A DNA stretch of 64,000 nucleotides from Vibrio rhizosphaerae (GCF_024347095.1 NZ_AP024903.1:248001-312000); one strand, 5' to 3'. Positions 1 through 9,225 are shown, counted from the stretch's first letter. Notes: a model not told the origin generated them from the sequence alone. Made by a program: numbers and translations.

Positions 1-1326
1 AATTTGTGGGTTATAAGGTGAGATTTGCTCGGCCATGATGGAATGGTGTACACCGGCATTTCTCGACCAAATCCAACTGGTGAGTGATGATGCGAAGCTC
101 GCACCGATCGTGCGGATAAATGTGGACAGGGAAGTTGCATCCGCAATTTCCGGTCCATGCAGGTCGGAGAGCAAAATCGTCGTCATCGGCATAAAGAACA
201 GCGAAATACCGATCCCCATGAATAACTGGACTAATGCAATGGTGGCAAAGTCCACATCACTGTTAAACCGAGCCCGGGCATAGCAACTCAGACCGATGAC
301 TACAAAGGATAATGAAGCCAGTTTACGCATGTCGAGGTGGCTGCCGAAGCGCCCCAGAATCGGTGTCATGAAGAGTGGAATGATACCCATGGGTGCAGCT
401 GCCAGCCCGGCCCAGAGTGCGGTGTAGTCCATCTGGCTTTGTAACCACTGTGGCAAGATCAGATTGATACTGAAAAAGCCGGCAAACCCTAAGGTCAGGA
501 TGATTGTTCCGATACAGAAATTGCGATTGGCAAACAGACGCAAATTAATGATTGGATTTTCATCGGTCAATTCCCAAATCACCATAAAAATCAGCATGAT
601 CACTGAGAAAACAGCGCCGCCGACAATCCAGTTATTGGCGAACCAGTCCAGCTCATTCCCTTTATCGAGCACAATTTGCAGCGCGCCAACTCCTAAAGCC
701 ATGGTCGCTAAACCAACGATGTCCAGTTTGGTTTTCATGGGTTGATGCGGGCGATCTTTCAATTGACTGAGAATGACTGTGACCGAAAATATACCAATCG
801 GAATATTAATGAAGAAAATCCAGGGCCAGCTATAGTCATAGGTTAACCAGCCTCCGAGAATCGGCCCGACTATCGGACCAACCACGGCAACCATCCCGAT
901 CAGCGCCAGTGCCATACTGCGTTTTTCTTTCGGGAATACTGACATCAGCAGTACCTGACTCATCGGGAACAGCGGCGCAGCCGCAAGCCCCTGCAGGGTC
1001 CGGAAGATAACCAGTTCGCCCATGGTCTGGGAGATGCCACAAAGAAATGATGTCACACTGAAAGCAATGAGTGCACCGACATAAAGATGCACTTCACCGA
1101 TACGGCGGCTTAACCAAGCTGTAATCGGCAAGCCGATAGCATTACTGACGGTAAATGACGTAATGACCCATGTGCCCTGATTGAGGCTGACGCCCATATT
1201 TCCCGCGATTGTCGGCAATGATACGTTCGCAATTGTGGTATCCAGCACTTGCATGAATACACCCAGCGCGATTGCGAACACACACAGTGCCATATTGGCG
1301 GGCTGAAATTCCTGAGATTGACTCAT
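1..1326 (-). CDS. emrB: EmrB-like DHA2 family multidrug efflux permease (partial, C-terminus beyond window)
   Basis: Inner-membrane proton-driven drug exporter of the 14-helix DHA2 branch of the major facilitator superfamily. The 442 visible codons stay open from ATG 1326 to the left edge. The N-terminus is very close to E. coli EmrB: FMQVLDTTIANVSLPTIAG, then QGTWVITSF, a drug-H+ antiporter motif C-like GPIVGPILGGW and WPWIFFINIPIG. A GAGGTGA ribosome site precedes the ATG. It lies 17 bp after the emrA-like adaptor and is the last gene of a marR-outer-membrane factor-emrA-emrB operon, so it should form a complete tripartite pump with its neighbours. Substrates cannot be read from sequence; hydrophobic uncouplers, bile salts or antibiotics are typical of the family. 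The symbol rests on similarity, and vceB of V. cholerae is an equally good name. Confidence 0.93.
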   Translation of the reverse strand, partial: MSQSQEFQPANMALCVFAIALGVFMQVLDTTIANVSLPTIAGNMGVSLNQGTWVITSFTVSNAIGLPITAWLSRRIGEVHLYVGALIAFSVTSFLCGISQTMGELVIFRTLQGLAAAPLFPMSQVLLMSVFPKEKRSMALALIGMVAVVGPIVGPILGGWLTYDYSWPWIFFINIPIGIFSVTVILSQLKDRPHQPMKTKLDIVGLATMALGVGALQIVLDKGNELDWFANNWIVGGAVFSVIMLIFMVIWELTDENPIINLRLFANRNFCIGTIILTLGFAGFFSINLILPQWLQSQMDYTALWAGLAAAPMGIIPLFMTPILGRFGSHLDMRKLASLSFVVIGLSCYARARFNSDVDFATIALVQLFMGIGISLFFMPMTTILLSDLHGPEIADATSLSTFIRTIGASFASSLTSWIWSRNAGVHHSIMAEQISPYNPQI

Positions 1327-1343
1327 TTCGTCACCTCACCTGC

Positions 1344-2540
1344 TTACTGATTCGCGATGAATGGTTTGGTCGCAATATCATTTTCGGTAATGATCTGGTC
1401 GATCAGCTGATCAACACCCTTTAGGGACTGGTTATAGACGTTGGTCTGATAACGCGGTTTTTCCGGGGTGCTTTGTGAGAGTAACTGTCCGTTGGTATCC
1501 GAGATATCCACATTAACCTTCATCGATAAACCAATTCTGAGTGGGTGTTTCTGTACATCTTGTTCATCCAACTGGATACGAACAGGCAGACGCTGGACAA
1601 CTTTGATCCAGTTACCAGTGGCATTCTGTGCGGGCAGAATCGAAAAAGCGCTGCCTGTTCCAATCCCCAGACTTTCGACAGTACCATGAAATACCACATC
1701 ATCACCGTACAGATCAGATGTCAGAACAACCGGTTGTCCGATACGCATATCCGTCAACTGCGTTTCTTTGAAATTGGCATCAACCCAGACGCTCTCTAAA
1801 GGAACGACAGCCATCAAAATGGAGCTTTGATTGATCCGTTGTCCGACTTGTACATTACGTCGTGCAATATAACCTGAAACCGGAGCAACCAGCTGAGTCC
1901 GCTGCTCTTCCAGATAGGTTTGTTTCACTTTTGCAATGGCAGTCTTGACTAAAGGATGAGTTTCTACCGTGGTATTGTGGATCATCGCCTGCTGAGATTT
2001 GAGTTGTTGCTCAGCAACGGCCAGTGCTTTCTCCGCAGAGTTCATCATATCTTGCGCGTGGCTGAGTTCTTCTTGAGACAACCCGCCGACTGCCACCATA
2101 TTTTTACGTCGCTCAAAGTCTGTTTTGGCCTTATTCAAAGCGATTTTTCTTTCTTCTACAACGGCTTTGGCTTGTTGAACATTGTTAAATAAGCCCCGGA
2201 CCTTGCGCACTGTCTGAGCAAGATTAGCGGTTGCATTCTCGAACGCTAGTTTGGCATCGGCATCATCAAGACGAACTAACACCTGACCTTGTTTGACATA
2301 GTCGCCATCTTCGGCGGCGATCTGAGTGACCGTGCCGCTGATTTCTGGGGTGATCTGGACCAAGTTACCTTTGACATAAGCGTCTTCGGTCTCTTGATGA
2401 CCAATCACATAGTGCATGTAATAAAATCCCGCTCCAGCGGCCGCAATCAGAATGACGATCAGCAAAATCGCTAAGCTTTTTTTGCGTTGCCCTTTGCGAG
2501 GTGAATCAACCGTTTCATTTGTATGATCTTGCATATTCAT
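1344..2540 (-). CDS. emrA: EmrA-like membrane fusion (periplasmic adaptor) protein
   Basis: HlyD-family adaptor of 398 aa that links the inner-membrane permease to the outer-membrane channel. A short basic cytoplasmic tail (RKGQRKKS) precedes one transmembrane helix at about residues 22-44. A lipoyl half-motif follows (EDAYVKGNLVQITPEISG), then a long alpha-helical hairpin at about 85-205 and the second lipoyl/beta-barrel part with VDANFKETQL, MRIGQPV and GSAFSILPAQNATGNWIKV. These blocks are shared with E. coli EmrA (about 390 aa). It starts 15 bp after the outer-membrane factor and ends 17 bp before the permease, so the three are probably co-translated. I am sure of the family; the exact partner is inferred from operon position. 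Confidence 0.95.
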   Translation of the reverse strand: MNMQDHTNETVDSPRKGQRKKSLAILLIVILIAAAGAGFYYMHYVIGHQETEDAYVKGNLVQITPEISGTVTQIAAEDGDYVKQGQVLVRLDDADAKLAFENATANLAQTVRKVRGLFNNVQQAKAVVEERKIALNKAKTDFERRKNMVAVGGLSQEELSHAQDMMNSAEKALAVAEQQLKSQQAMIHNTTVETHPLVKTAIAKVKQTYLEEQRTQLVAPVSGYIARRNVQVGQRINQSSILMAVVPLESVWVDANFKETQLTDMRIGQPVVLTSDLYGDDVVFHGTVESLGIGTGSAFSILPAQNATGNWIKVVQRLPVRIQLDEQDVQKHPLRIGLSMKVNVDISDTNGQLLSQSTPEKPRYQTNVYNQSLKGVDQLIDQIITENDIATKPFIANQ

Positions 2541-2555
2541 AAACCTTCATCATGA

Positions 2556-4004
2556 TTAGTTTGCTGTGGTTGAGAGAGGAGCGCTTGGCGGTGCATCGTG
2601 GAAACCGCCTCCCAATGAACGAATTAAGTGGACTTGTTGTTCTTGTTGCTGGTTTTTCAACTGTGTGAATGATGATTCTGCCTGAATCAGTTGCTGTTCA
2701 GCCATCAGGACTTCAAGATGACTGCCCATGCCTGCTTCATAGCGTTTTTCTGTAATATGATAGCTTTTGTCGGCCAGACGCATACTTTGTCGGGCATCTT
2801 CGAGCTGTAATGCGATCGAGTTGATAATCAGAATGTTATCACTCACTTCGCCCAGCGCCTTGACTAATGTGTCATTGTAATGTGCGACGGCCCGATCATA
2901 GCCAGCGGTTTTCTCAATCAGATTGGCTTTTAAATCTTGGGTAAATAAAGGCAAGGAAATTGCCGGCCCGACTCGCCATGAACGACTGACATCCTCAAAT
3001 ACCGCATCGCCGAGCATGGCTTTAAAGCCAGCCCAGAAGCTTAAATTTACATTCGGATAAAAACGTGTTTTTGCAGCATCGATTTCTTTGCTCATGGCTT
3101 CTATTCGCCATTTGGCCGCGACAATATCAGGACGATGAGAGAGCAGGCTCGCCGGAAGATTTTGCGGGAGTGACAGTGCGGTCTCCATTTGTATGGAAGG
3201 GCGTTGAATCGTGGTCGCAATATCCGGCCCTTGTCCGATCAAGGTTGCCAGAGCATTTTTTAACTGGCTGATTGCCAGAGAACGCTTTTTCACAATTTGT
3301 CTGGCTGCTGCCGTGCTGCTTTGAGCCGTGTATAAGCGATCTTCTGAGGTTAAGCCATTCTTCAGCAGACGCTGAGTAATATCAACAATACGTTGAGTCC
3401 GTTGCAGATCTTGCCGGGCCAAATCTTGTAGTGCGTAAGCGTTGGATAACTGAATATAGGTCTGCACGATTGCACTGGAGAGTGTGATTCTCGCGGCTTG
3501 ATGATCAATTTCGGCAGCAAGCTGATGATTAACTGAAGCTTCCCAGCGATCCCGGTTGCCCCCCCATAGATCGAATGCATAGCTTCCGGTCAGCCCAAGG
3601 GTATAAAGTGTGCCGTAACGATTGCCTTGCAGTGTGGAGTCTTCAGAGCGGGAAAGTCTGGATCGGGTGGCTCCGGCGGTTGCAGACAGGGTCGGATCAA
3701 ACTGTGCGTTGGCAGCCATCACCATTGCTGATGCATTGACCAGATTCGCATCTGCCAACTGCATCGTCGGACTATGGTTAAGCGCCGTCTGGATCAGATG
3801 ATCCAACTGCTCATCCCCCAAGGATTGCCACCAGGTTTGAGCAGGCCAATTGGCCGGTGACAGATGGGGATGATTCAATTGTTGACTGTGGGCTAGAATC
3901 GATTGTTTCGCGAGGTGATTATGGGGCTGAATGTGATTCGGTGCAGCACAGCCACATAAGAACAAGGCGATTGTCATGGACGAGTATTGCAGTAAATTTT
4001 TCAT
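2556..4004 (-). CDS. NodT/VceC-type outer membrane efflux lipoprotein
   Basis: Outer-membrane channel of a tripartite pump, 482 aa, of the RND/EmrAB-associated NodT family (OprM, VceC). The N-terminus is a lipoprotein signal ending in the lipobox FLCGC, with the cysteine near residue 19. Two outer-membrane efflux (TolC-like) repeats follow, at about 60-255 and 280-465, with features typical of the family: PAQTWWQSLGDEQLDHLI, SYAFDLWGGNRDRWEAS, LLSHRPDIVAAKWRIEA and RYEAGMGSHLEVL. The ATG overlaps the stop of the marR gene by 4 nt (ATGA), which ties their translation together. A dedicated channel gene inside an emrAB operon resembles V. cholerae vceCAB rather than E. coli emrRAB, which uses the unlinked TolC. 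Confidence 0.93.
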   Translation of the reverse strand: MKNLLQYSSMTIALFLCGCAAPNHIQPHNHLAKQSILAHSQQLNHPHLSPANWPAQTWWQSLGDEQLDHLIQTALNHSPTMQLADANLVNASAMVMAANAQFDPTLSATAGATRSRLSRSEDSTLQGNRYGTLYTLGLTGSYAFDLWGGNRDRWEASVNHQLAAEIDHQAARITLSSAIVQTYIQLSNAYALQDLARQDLQRTQRIVDITQRLLKNGLTSEDRLYTAQSSTAAARQIVKKRSLAISQLKNALATLIGQGPDIATTIQRPSIQMETALSLPQNLPASLLSHRPDIVAAKWRIEAMSKEIDAAKTRFYPNVNLSFWAGFKAMLGDAVFEDVSRSWRVGPAISLPLFTQDLKANLIEKTAGYDRAVAHYNDTLVKALGEVSDNILIINSIALQLEDARQSMRLADKSYHITEKRYEAGMGSHLEVLMAEQQLIQAESSFTQLKNQQQEQQVHLIRSLGGGFHDAPPSAPLSTTAN

Positions 4005-4477
4005 GCGTCACCTTCGATAAGCTCATCTTTACAATGGTCTGGCATGCCTGACCGGACAATTTTCTTCAGACATTGACGCAGTTGATTCAGTTCTTCTTTA
4101 TTCAGAGCTTGGGTCAGCTCATCCAGAGAATTCATGGCGAGTGGTGTCGCACGTTGAACGACTTCGACCCCTTTGGGTGTTAAGGCAACACGTATTGAGC
4201 GGCGATCATTGGGATCGGGCAAACGTTGAGTGAGTTCTTTTTTCTCCAGCCGATCAAGTGTCCGGGTAATCGCACTGTTATCCACATTTAAAGATTTACC
4301 GATGAGTGACGGGCGGTCACAGCCAAAGTGGTAGATTTTAAACAGTACTTTACACTGGGTTGATGTGATGTCTTCCGGCATTAAATGCGCATCAAGAATC
4401 CGGTCTTTGATTTGCACCGCTTTCGTTAACAGAAAACCGAGGTTTTCAAATATATAGTCTGGTGTTTTCTCTGTCAT
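4001..4477 (-). CDS. MarR family transcriptional regulator of the efflux operon
   Basis: Winged helix-turn-helix regulator of about 158 aa. The DNA-binding region is at about residues 45-115 (LIGKSLNVDNSAITRTLDRLEKKEL, then the wing RLPDPNDRRSIRVALTPKG with the DRR signature of MarR proteins). An upstream in-frame ATG at 4501 would add 8 residues. I prefer ATG 4477 because AGAGGG lies 10 nt before it, while 4501 lacks a good ribosome site. It is the first gene of the efflux operon and overlaps the next gene by 4 nt, so it is likely an autorepressor released by pump substrates, as for EmrR/MprA. A TAATTG-N6-CAATTA inverted repeat about 100 bp upstream is a candidate operator. Confidence 0.9.
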   Translation of the reverse strand: MTEKTPDYIFENLGFLLTKAVQIKDRILDAHLMPEDITSTQCKVLFKIYHFGCDRPSLIGKSLNVDNSAITRTLDRLEKKELTQRLPDPNDRRSIRVALTPKGVEVVQRATPLAMNSLDELTQALNKEELNQLRQCLKKIVRSGMPDHCKDELIEGDA

Positions 4478-4798
4478 GACGCTGATGCCCTCTGTATTCA
4501 TGTGATGTCAATCAATGTGGGTGACGATCATTTCAATGACAGATATTATTTACTTGCCTTATCATTTATTGTCATATCATTAATTGACTATGCAATTATT
4601 ATTGAATGCGTTTTGAACGAAGTCAACCGAAAAGATCATGGTTCTCGGAGAATCAACGGCAACACATCAATCTCGATAAGCAATCATTGATGAAAATGAA
4701 GAGGGTGGCATGACGCCCATGAATGAGCGGCTGATATCGGGCGATTTTATCGGGTTGTCAATCGTCTGATATAAGAGAACTATACCTTCATAAGAGAA
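4478..4798. other. Intergenic region between efflux operon and recG
   Basis: About 320 bp between the marR start and the recG stop, both on the minus strand. It holds the efflux-operon promoter region, the inverted repeat at 4581-4598 and a short tandem duplication at the recG end. No convincing gene or U-tract terminator was seen. A 62-codon plus-strand frame (4502-4690) has no recognisable features. Confidence 0.5.
4581..4598. promoter_or_regulatory. Candidate MarR operator upstream of the efflux operon
   Basis: Perfect inverted repeat TAATTG-ACTATG-CAATTA with half-site spacing typical of MarR-family dimers. It lies about 100 bp before the preferred marR start, in an AT-rich stretch where the promoter must be. 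Binding is inferred, not shown. Confidence 0.4.
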
Positions 4799-4807
4799 CT
4801 ATGCCTT
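4771..4807. repeat. Imperfect 19-bp tandem duplication across the recG stop codon
   Basis: The 18-mer ATAAGAGAACTATACCTT (4771-4788) recurs at 4790-4807 with one substitution (ATAAGAGAACTATGCCTT), a period of 19 bp. The right copy contains the recG stop (TAG on the minus strand at 4799-4801) and its last codons; the left copy lies just after the gene. Confidence 0.8.
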
Positions 4808-6877
4808 TGCATAAACATCCCGTTCACCAAGCCAGCGCTCAATGATTGCGGTCGCATGATCTGGGTAACGTTCGTGAATATGTCGGGCGATGCGTTGTAC
4901 TTCAGGAATGAGTTGTTGGTCCCGTACCAGATCTGCAATCTTAAAATCAGCAAGTCCGGTCTGTTTGGTGCCGAGAAGCTCTCCGGGACCACGGATTTCC
5001 AGATCGCGCTGAGCAATGATAAATCCGTCGTTACTCTCGCGCATCACGCCTAAGCGCTTCTGAGCGGTCTTTGAAAGCGGAGGACGATAGAGCAGGACGC
5101 AGTGACTGGCGACAGATCCACGGCCGACTCGGCCTCTCAGCTGGTGGAGCTGGGCTAAACCGAGTCGTTCCGGATTTTCGATGATCATCAGGCTCGCATT
5201 CGGTACATCAACCCCCACTTCAATCACGGTTGTTGCTACCAGCAGATGAAGCTGATTGTCTTTGAAATCTTGCATCACTTGTTGTTTTTCTGCCGATTTC
5301 ATACGCCCGTGTACCAGACCAATCCGAACGCCTGGTAATTGTTGTTGAAGTAACTGGCTGACCTCCTCGGCTGCCTGTGCTTCAAGAATTTCAGATTCAT
5401 CAATGAGGGTGCAGACCCAGTAAGCTTGTTTGCCTTCGGTCAGACAAGCGTGCCGAACCCGTTCAACGACATCATCTCGTTTGGTATCCGGGATAGCGAC
5501 CGTTTGAATTGGCGTACGGCCCGGTGGCAGCTCATCGATGACGGATGTTTCCAGATCGGCGTAGGCGGTCATCGCCAGTGTGCGCGGAATCGGCGTGGCA
5601 GTCATAATCAGCTGATGTGGAAAACAACCTTGTTTTGCCCCTTTTTCTCGCAGCTCCAGACGTTGATGCACACCAAATCGGTGCTGTTCGTCAATGATAA
5701 TCAGGGCGAGGTGATGGAATTTGACTTGTTCCTGAAACAAGGCATGAGTCCCGATCACCATGTGAGTGGCCCCGGATGCAATATCAGCCAAAGCTTGCTC
5801 TTTTGCCTTGCCTTTCAGTTTTCCGGCCAGCCAGCCAACCTGTAATCCCATACTGGCGAACCAGTTGTTAAAATTGAGAGTATGTTGCTCCGCCAACAGC
5901 TCTGTAGGAGCCATCAGGGCAACTTGGTAGCCGTGTGCAATTGCCCGAAGTGCTGCCATCGCCGCGACCAGTGTTTTCCCTGACCCGACGTCTCCCTGTA
6001 CTAAACGCATCATCGGGTGGTTCTTTGCCAGATCCGTTTCGATTTCCTGAACTACCCGCGCTTGTGCGCCGGTTGGCTGGAAAGGCAGTTGTGACAGAAA
6101 CTGTTGCTTATATTGGTCGGTATGCGGTAGTGGTAATGCCGAGTCTTGTTGACCACGGTGTCGAACTGCCAGCATCGATAGATTTTGTGCGAGCAACTCT
6201 TCCATAATAAGACGCAGCTGTGCCGGGTGACGACCCTGATCAAATAATTCAAGCTCGATATCTGCTGCAGGCCGATGAATCGTGTGTAGTGCCTGAGACA
6301 GAGAGATTTGATGATGATACAACCCTTCGGGCAACAGTTCTTGTACGGCCGCTTTATCAAGGAGGGCAAGGGCTTGATCGGTTAGTTGACGGAGTGTGAG
6401 TTGTCGGAGGCCATCCGTTGTTGGGTAAACCGGTGTCAGGCTGGCTTCTGTATCGATCGGTTGTTGTGGCGTGTAAAACTTATACTCCGGATGAATAATC
6501 TCAAGACCGGCGCTGCCACGTTTAATTTCTCCGTATGCATGAACAAATTTACCTTCAGTGAAGTTATTTTTCATAGCAGCGGTGAAATTGAAAAAGCGTA
6601 GTGTCAGTGAACCGTGTCCGTCGCTAATTTTGACTGTCAGCATCTTCTTTCGGCCGAAAACGGTACTCGTTTGCATCACTTCACCCTGAGTGGCACACCA
6701 CAATCCGGGATGAAGCTGAGCGATTGGGTAAACCCGGGTTCTGTCTTCATAGCGCAGGGGGAGGTGAAACAGCAGATCTTGTACGGTGTTCAAACCGATC
6801 CGGCTGAGTTTTTCAGCGACTTTGGCTCCGACGCCTGACAGTGATGTTAACGGAATAGCTGAAAGCAATTGCGACAT
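4799..6877 (-). CDS. recG: ATP-dependent DNA helicase RecG
   Basis: Branch-migration helicase (692 aa, usual family length) that remodels stalled forks and Holliday junctions. It has an N-terminal wedge/OB region (about 1-230, including LSGVGAKVAEKLSRIG and the OB part around VKISDGHGSLTLRFFNF). The superfamily 2 motor follows, with Walker A GDVGSGKTLVA, motif II IIIDEQHRFG, TATPIPRTLA, VHGRMK and the motif VI/TRG region QLRGRVGRG. The C-terminus is a short normal end. In enterics recG follows spoT-trmH; here about 200 bp with no trmH separates it from spoT. The start MSQLLSAIPL matches the family. A tandem duplication covers the stop codon. Confidence 0.98.
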   Translation of the reverse strand: MSQLLSAIPLTSLSGVGAKVAEKLSRIGLNTVQDLLFHLPLRYEDRTRVYPIAQLHPGLWCATQGEVMQTSTVFGRKKMLTVKISDGHGSLTLRFFNFTAAMKNNFTEGKFVHAYGEIKRGSAGLEIIHPEYKFYTPQQPIDTEASLTPVYPTTDGLRQLTLRQLTDQALALLDKAAVQELLPEGLYHHQISLSQALHTIHRPAADIELELFDQGRHPAQLRLIMEELLAQNLSMLAVRHRGQQDSALPLPHTDQYKQQFLSQLPFQPTGAQARVVQEIETDLAKNHPMMRLVQGDVGSGKTLVAAMAALRAIAHGYQVALMAPTELLAEQHTLNFNNWFASMGLQVGWLAGKLKGKAKEQALADIASGATHMVIGTHALFQEQVKFHHLALIIIDEQHRFGVHQRLELREKGAKQGCFPHQLIMTATPIPRTLAMTAYADLETSVIDELPPGRTPIQTVAIPDTKRDDVVERVRHACLTEGKQAYWVCTLIDESEILEAQAAEEVSQLLQQQLPGVRIGLVHGRMKSAEKQQVMQDFKDNQLHLLVATTVIEVGVDVPNASLMIIENPERLGLAQLHQLRGRVGRGSVASHCVLLYRPPLSKTAQKRLGVMRESNDGFIIAQRDLEIRGPGELLGTKQTGLADFKIADLVRDQQLIPEVQRIARHIHERYPDHATAIIERWLGERDVYAKA

Positions 6878-7020
6878 GATCGGTTATGTATAATGCATTG
6901 AGTTAGCAAATATTCAACCATTGAACTGTTTTTTTGTACAGGTTTTTTATGCTTTTATTTTAAGGTGGGTCGCATTGTGGGGCTCTCATCCGCAGAGTCG
7001 TCGTCGATAAACGGCGCGGA

Positions 7021-7058
7021 AAAGAACGAAGACCAGATATCTCTGTTGCTATCTGGTC
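7021..7058 (-). terminator. Probable terminator downstream of spoT
   Basis: On the minus strand GACCAGATA (7058-7050) pairs with TATCTGGTC (7039-7031) around a 10-nt loop, followed by a T-rich run TTCGTTCTTTTCC. It lies 19 bp after the spoT stop and would separate spoT from recG. The U tract is interrupted, so efficiency is uncertain. Confidence 0.5.
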
Positions 7059-7076
7059 ATACGCTTTGAAAATCGA

Positions 7077-9191
7077 TTAGCTGCGTTTACGCCGGACTTT
7101 CAGTGCATGAGGCATGACACGGATTTTTCGCATGATCCCGGCAAGGTGCACCCGATCTTTGGTTGTCAGCAAAACCGTGATGGTGTACAGACGTCCGTCT
7201 CTTTCTTCCGTTGAGATACCGTGAATATTGGAGCCTGTCTGGGAAATCACATTGGTCAGTTCCGCGAGTGCTCCCTGATGATTCTGCATGTCGATTTTCA
7301 GTTCAGTAATGAACTCTTGCTCATAGTCATTTGACCACTCGACAGCCATATACCGTTCGGGTTCACGTTGATAACCCCGGACGTTAGCACAGGTTTCACG
7401 GTGGACAACCAGACCTTTCCCCGGAGAAATATGCGCCACAATATGATCATCGGGAATCGGATGACAGCAGTTGGCAAAATTCAGCAAAATACCTTCAGCC
7501 CCGCGGATCGGCAGTTTGCGTTTCGGTCTGTTGTTCTCATTGACCGTCATGCCATCGGTATTGCCTAATAGGCGTCGGGCAATCACGATACTCATCAGTT
7601 CACCTAAACCAATGGCGGCCAGCATATCGTCCAGTTGTTCCATTTTCAGTTCGGTGAGAACTTTCTGGATACTGTCTGGATCAATACTGGTAATGGTTTG
7701 TTCACCCAAAGCATGGTTGAGCAAGCGGCGTCCCAAAGTGATTGATTCTTCCCGGCGCATGGTTTTTAGGACCTGACGAATTTTCGTCCGGGCCCGGGAG
7801 GTGACTACATAATTGAGCCATGCAGCGTTTGGACGTGCACCCGGCGCGCTGATGATTTCTACGGTTTGTCCATTCTTTAACGATTTACTGAGCGGGTATG
7901 GGTTCCGGTCAACCCGGGCTCCGACACAGGTATTGCCGACATCGGTATGCACTGCATAGGCAAAATCAACGGCGGTTGCGTCTGCCGGGAGTTCCACAAT
8001 TCGCCCTTTCGGCGTAAAGACATAAATCTCATCAGGGAATAAATCAGATTTGACGTTTTCAATGAATTCAAATGAATTACCAGCGCTTTGCTGTAGTTCT
8101 AACAGACTTTGCATCCACCGCTGTGCTTTCACTTGTGCGGTGGTGCCGGTACGCTCACCATTGCCTTTGTAAGACCAATGAGCGGCCACACCTTTATCGG
8201 CCATCTGATCCATATCATCCGTGCGAATCTGAACTTCCACCGGGACACCATGCGGACCAACCATGGATGTATGAATTGACTGATAGCCATTGGCTTTTGG
8301 GACGGCGATATAATCTTTGATACGTCCCGGCCGGGGTTTGTACAGACTGTGTACCTGACCCAAGACCCGATAACATGTATCAGCGGTGTCCACGATAATC
8401 CGAAAAGCGTAAATATCCATAATGCTATGGAAGCGCTGTTCTTTGGTTTTCATCTTGTTATAGATAGAAAACAGATTTTTCTCACGTCCCAGCACTTGGG
8501 CATTGAGCCCCATATCTTTTAAGCGGCCTTCGATTTCTGTGTGGATACGTTGGATCATCTCTTTACGGTTGCCCCGTGCTGATTTAACAACATTTTTCAG
8601 CACACGGTAGCGATTGGGATAAAGGGCCTCAAAGCCAAGCTCTTCCAGCTCGACTTTGATATTGTGAATCCCGAGACGATGGGCAAGCGGCGCATAGATT
8701 TCGAGTGTTTCTCTGGCTATTCGGCGCTTTTTGTCCGGCCGAAGCGCACCAAGCGTTCGCATGTTATGGGTGCGATCTGACAGTTTGATCAGAATGACCC
8801 GGATGTCCTGAACCATCGCCAGAACCATCTTGCGGAAGTTTTCCGCTTGGGCTTCTTTACGATCGCGAAACTTTAATTTGTCGAGTTTTGAGACGCCATC
8901 AACCAGTTCAGCGACCGCGGTGCCGAATTTGGTTTCTAACTCTTCTTTGGTGACTTCTGTATCTTCGATAACATCGTGGAGAAGGGCTGCTTGCAGGGTT
9001 TCCAAATCCAACCGCATCTCTGCCAGAATACGGGCAACAGCGACCGGATGGATAATGTAAGGTTCTCCGCTGGAACGTGTCTGACCCTCGTGCGCATCTC
9101 TTGCGACGACATAAGAGTGACGCAGAGCCTCAATTTGAGGCTCTGTCAGATATTCCTGGGCAACGGCTTTGAGGCTATCGAATAGATACAA
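7077..9191 (-). CDS. spoT: Bifunctional (p)ppGpp synthetase/hydrolase SpoT
   Basis: Stringent-response enzyme (704 aa) that degrades, and weakly makes, ppGpp/pppGpp. The N-terminal HD hydrolase domain is visible (YIIHPVAVARILAEM, AALLHDVIEDT). The synthetase domain follows (RPGRIKDYIAVPKANGYQSIHT), then a TGS domain (IYVFTPKGRIVELPADATAVDFAYAVH split over about 390-450) and a C-terminal ACT domain (HQGALAELTNVISQTGSNI). An intact HD motif argues for SpoT rather than RelA. It sits 34 bp after rpoZ in the conserved gmk-rpoZ-spoT order and is probably transcribed with rpoZ. Length and motifs look complete. Confidence 0.98.
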   Translation of the reverse strand: MYLFDSLKAVAQEYLTEPQIEALRHSYVVARDAHEGQTRSSGEPYIIHPVAVARILAEMRLDLETLQAALLHDVIEDTEVTKEELETKFGTAVAELVDGVSKLDKLKFRDRKEAQAENFRKMVLAMVQDIRVILIKLSDRTHNMRTLGALRPDKKRRIARETLEIYAPLAHRLGIHNIKVELEELGFEALYPNRYRVLKNVVKSARGNRKEMIQRIHTEIEGRLKDMGLNAQVLGREKNLFSIYNKMKTKEQRFHSIMDIYAFRIIVDTADTCYRVLGQVHSLYKPRPGRIKDYIAVPKANGYQSIHTSMVGPHGVPVEVQIRTDDMDQMADKGVAAHWSYKGNGERTGTTAQVKAQRWMQSLLELQQSAGNSFEFIENVKSDLFPDEIYVFTPKGRIVELPADATAVDFAYAVHTDVGNTCVGARVDRNPYPLSKSLKNGQTVEIISAPGARPNAAWLNYVVTSRARTKIRQVLKTMRREESITLGRRLLNHALGEQTITSIDPDSIQKVLTELKMEQLDDMLAAIGLGELMSIVIARRLLGNTDGMTVNENNRPKRKLPIRGAEGILLNFANCCHPIPDDHIVAHISPGKGLVVHRETCANVRGYQREPERYMAVEWSNDYEQEFITELKIDMQNHQGALAELTNVISQTGSNIHGISTEERDGRLYTITVLLTTKDRVHLAGIMRKIRVMPHALKVRRKRS

Positions 9192-9225
9192 ATTTTAGGC
9201 CCGTCTGTTGTGTTACCTGCAAAAA

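Noticed and set aside
4502..4690. 62-codon plus-strand frame upstream of the efflux operon
   Set aside because: No ribosome site or family similarity, and it lies over the probable operator and promoter.
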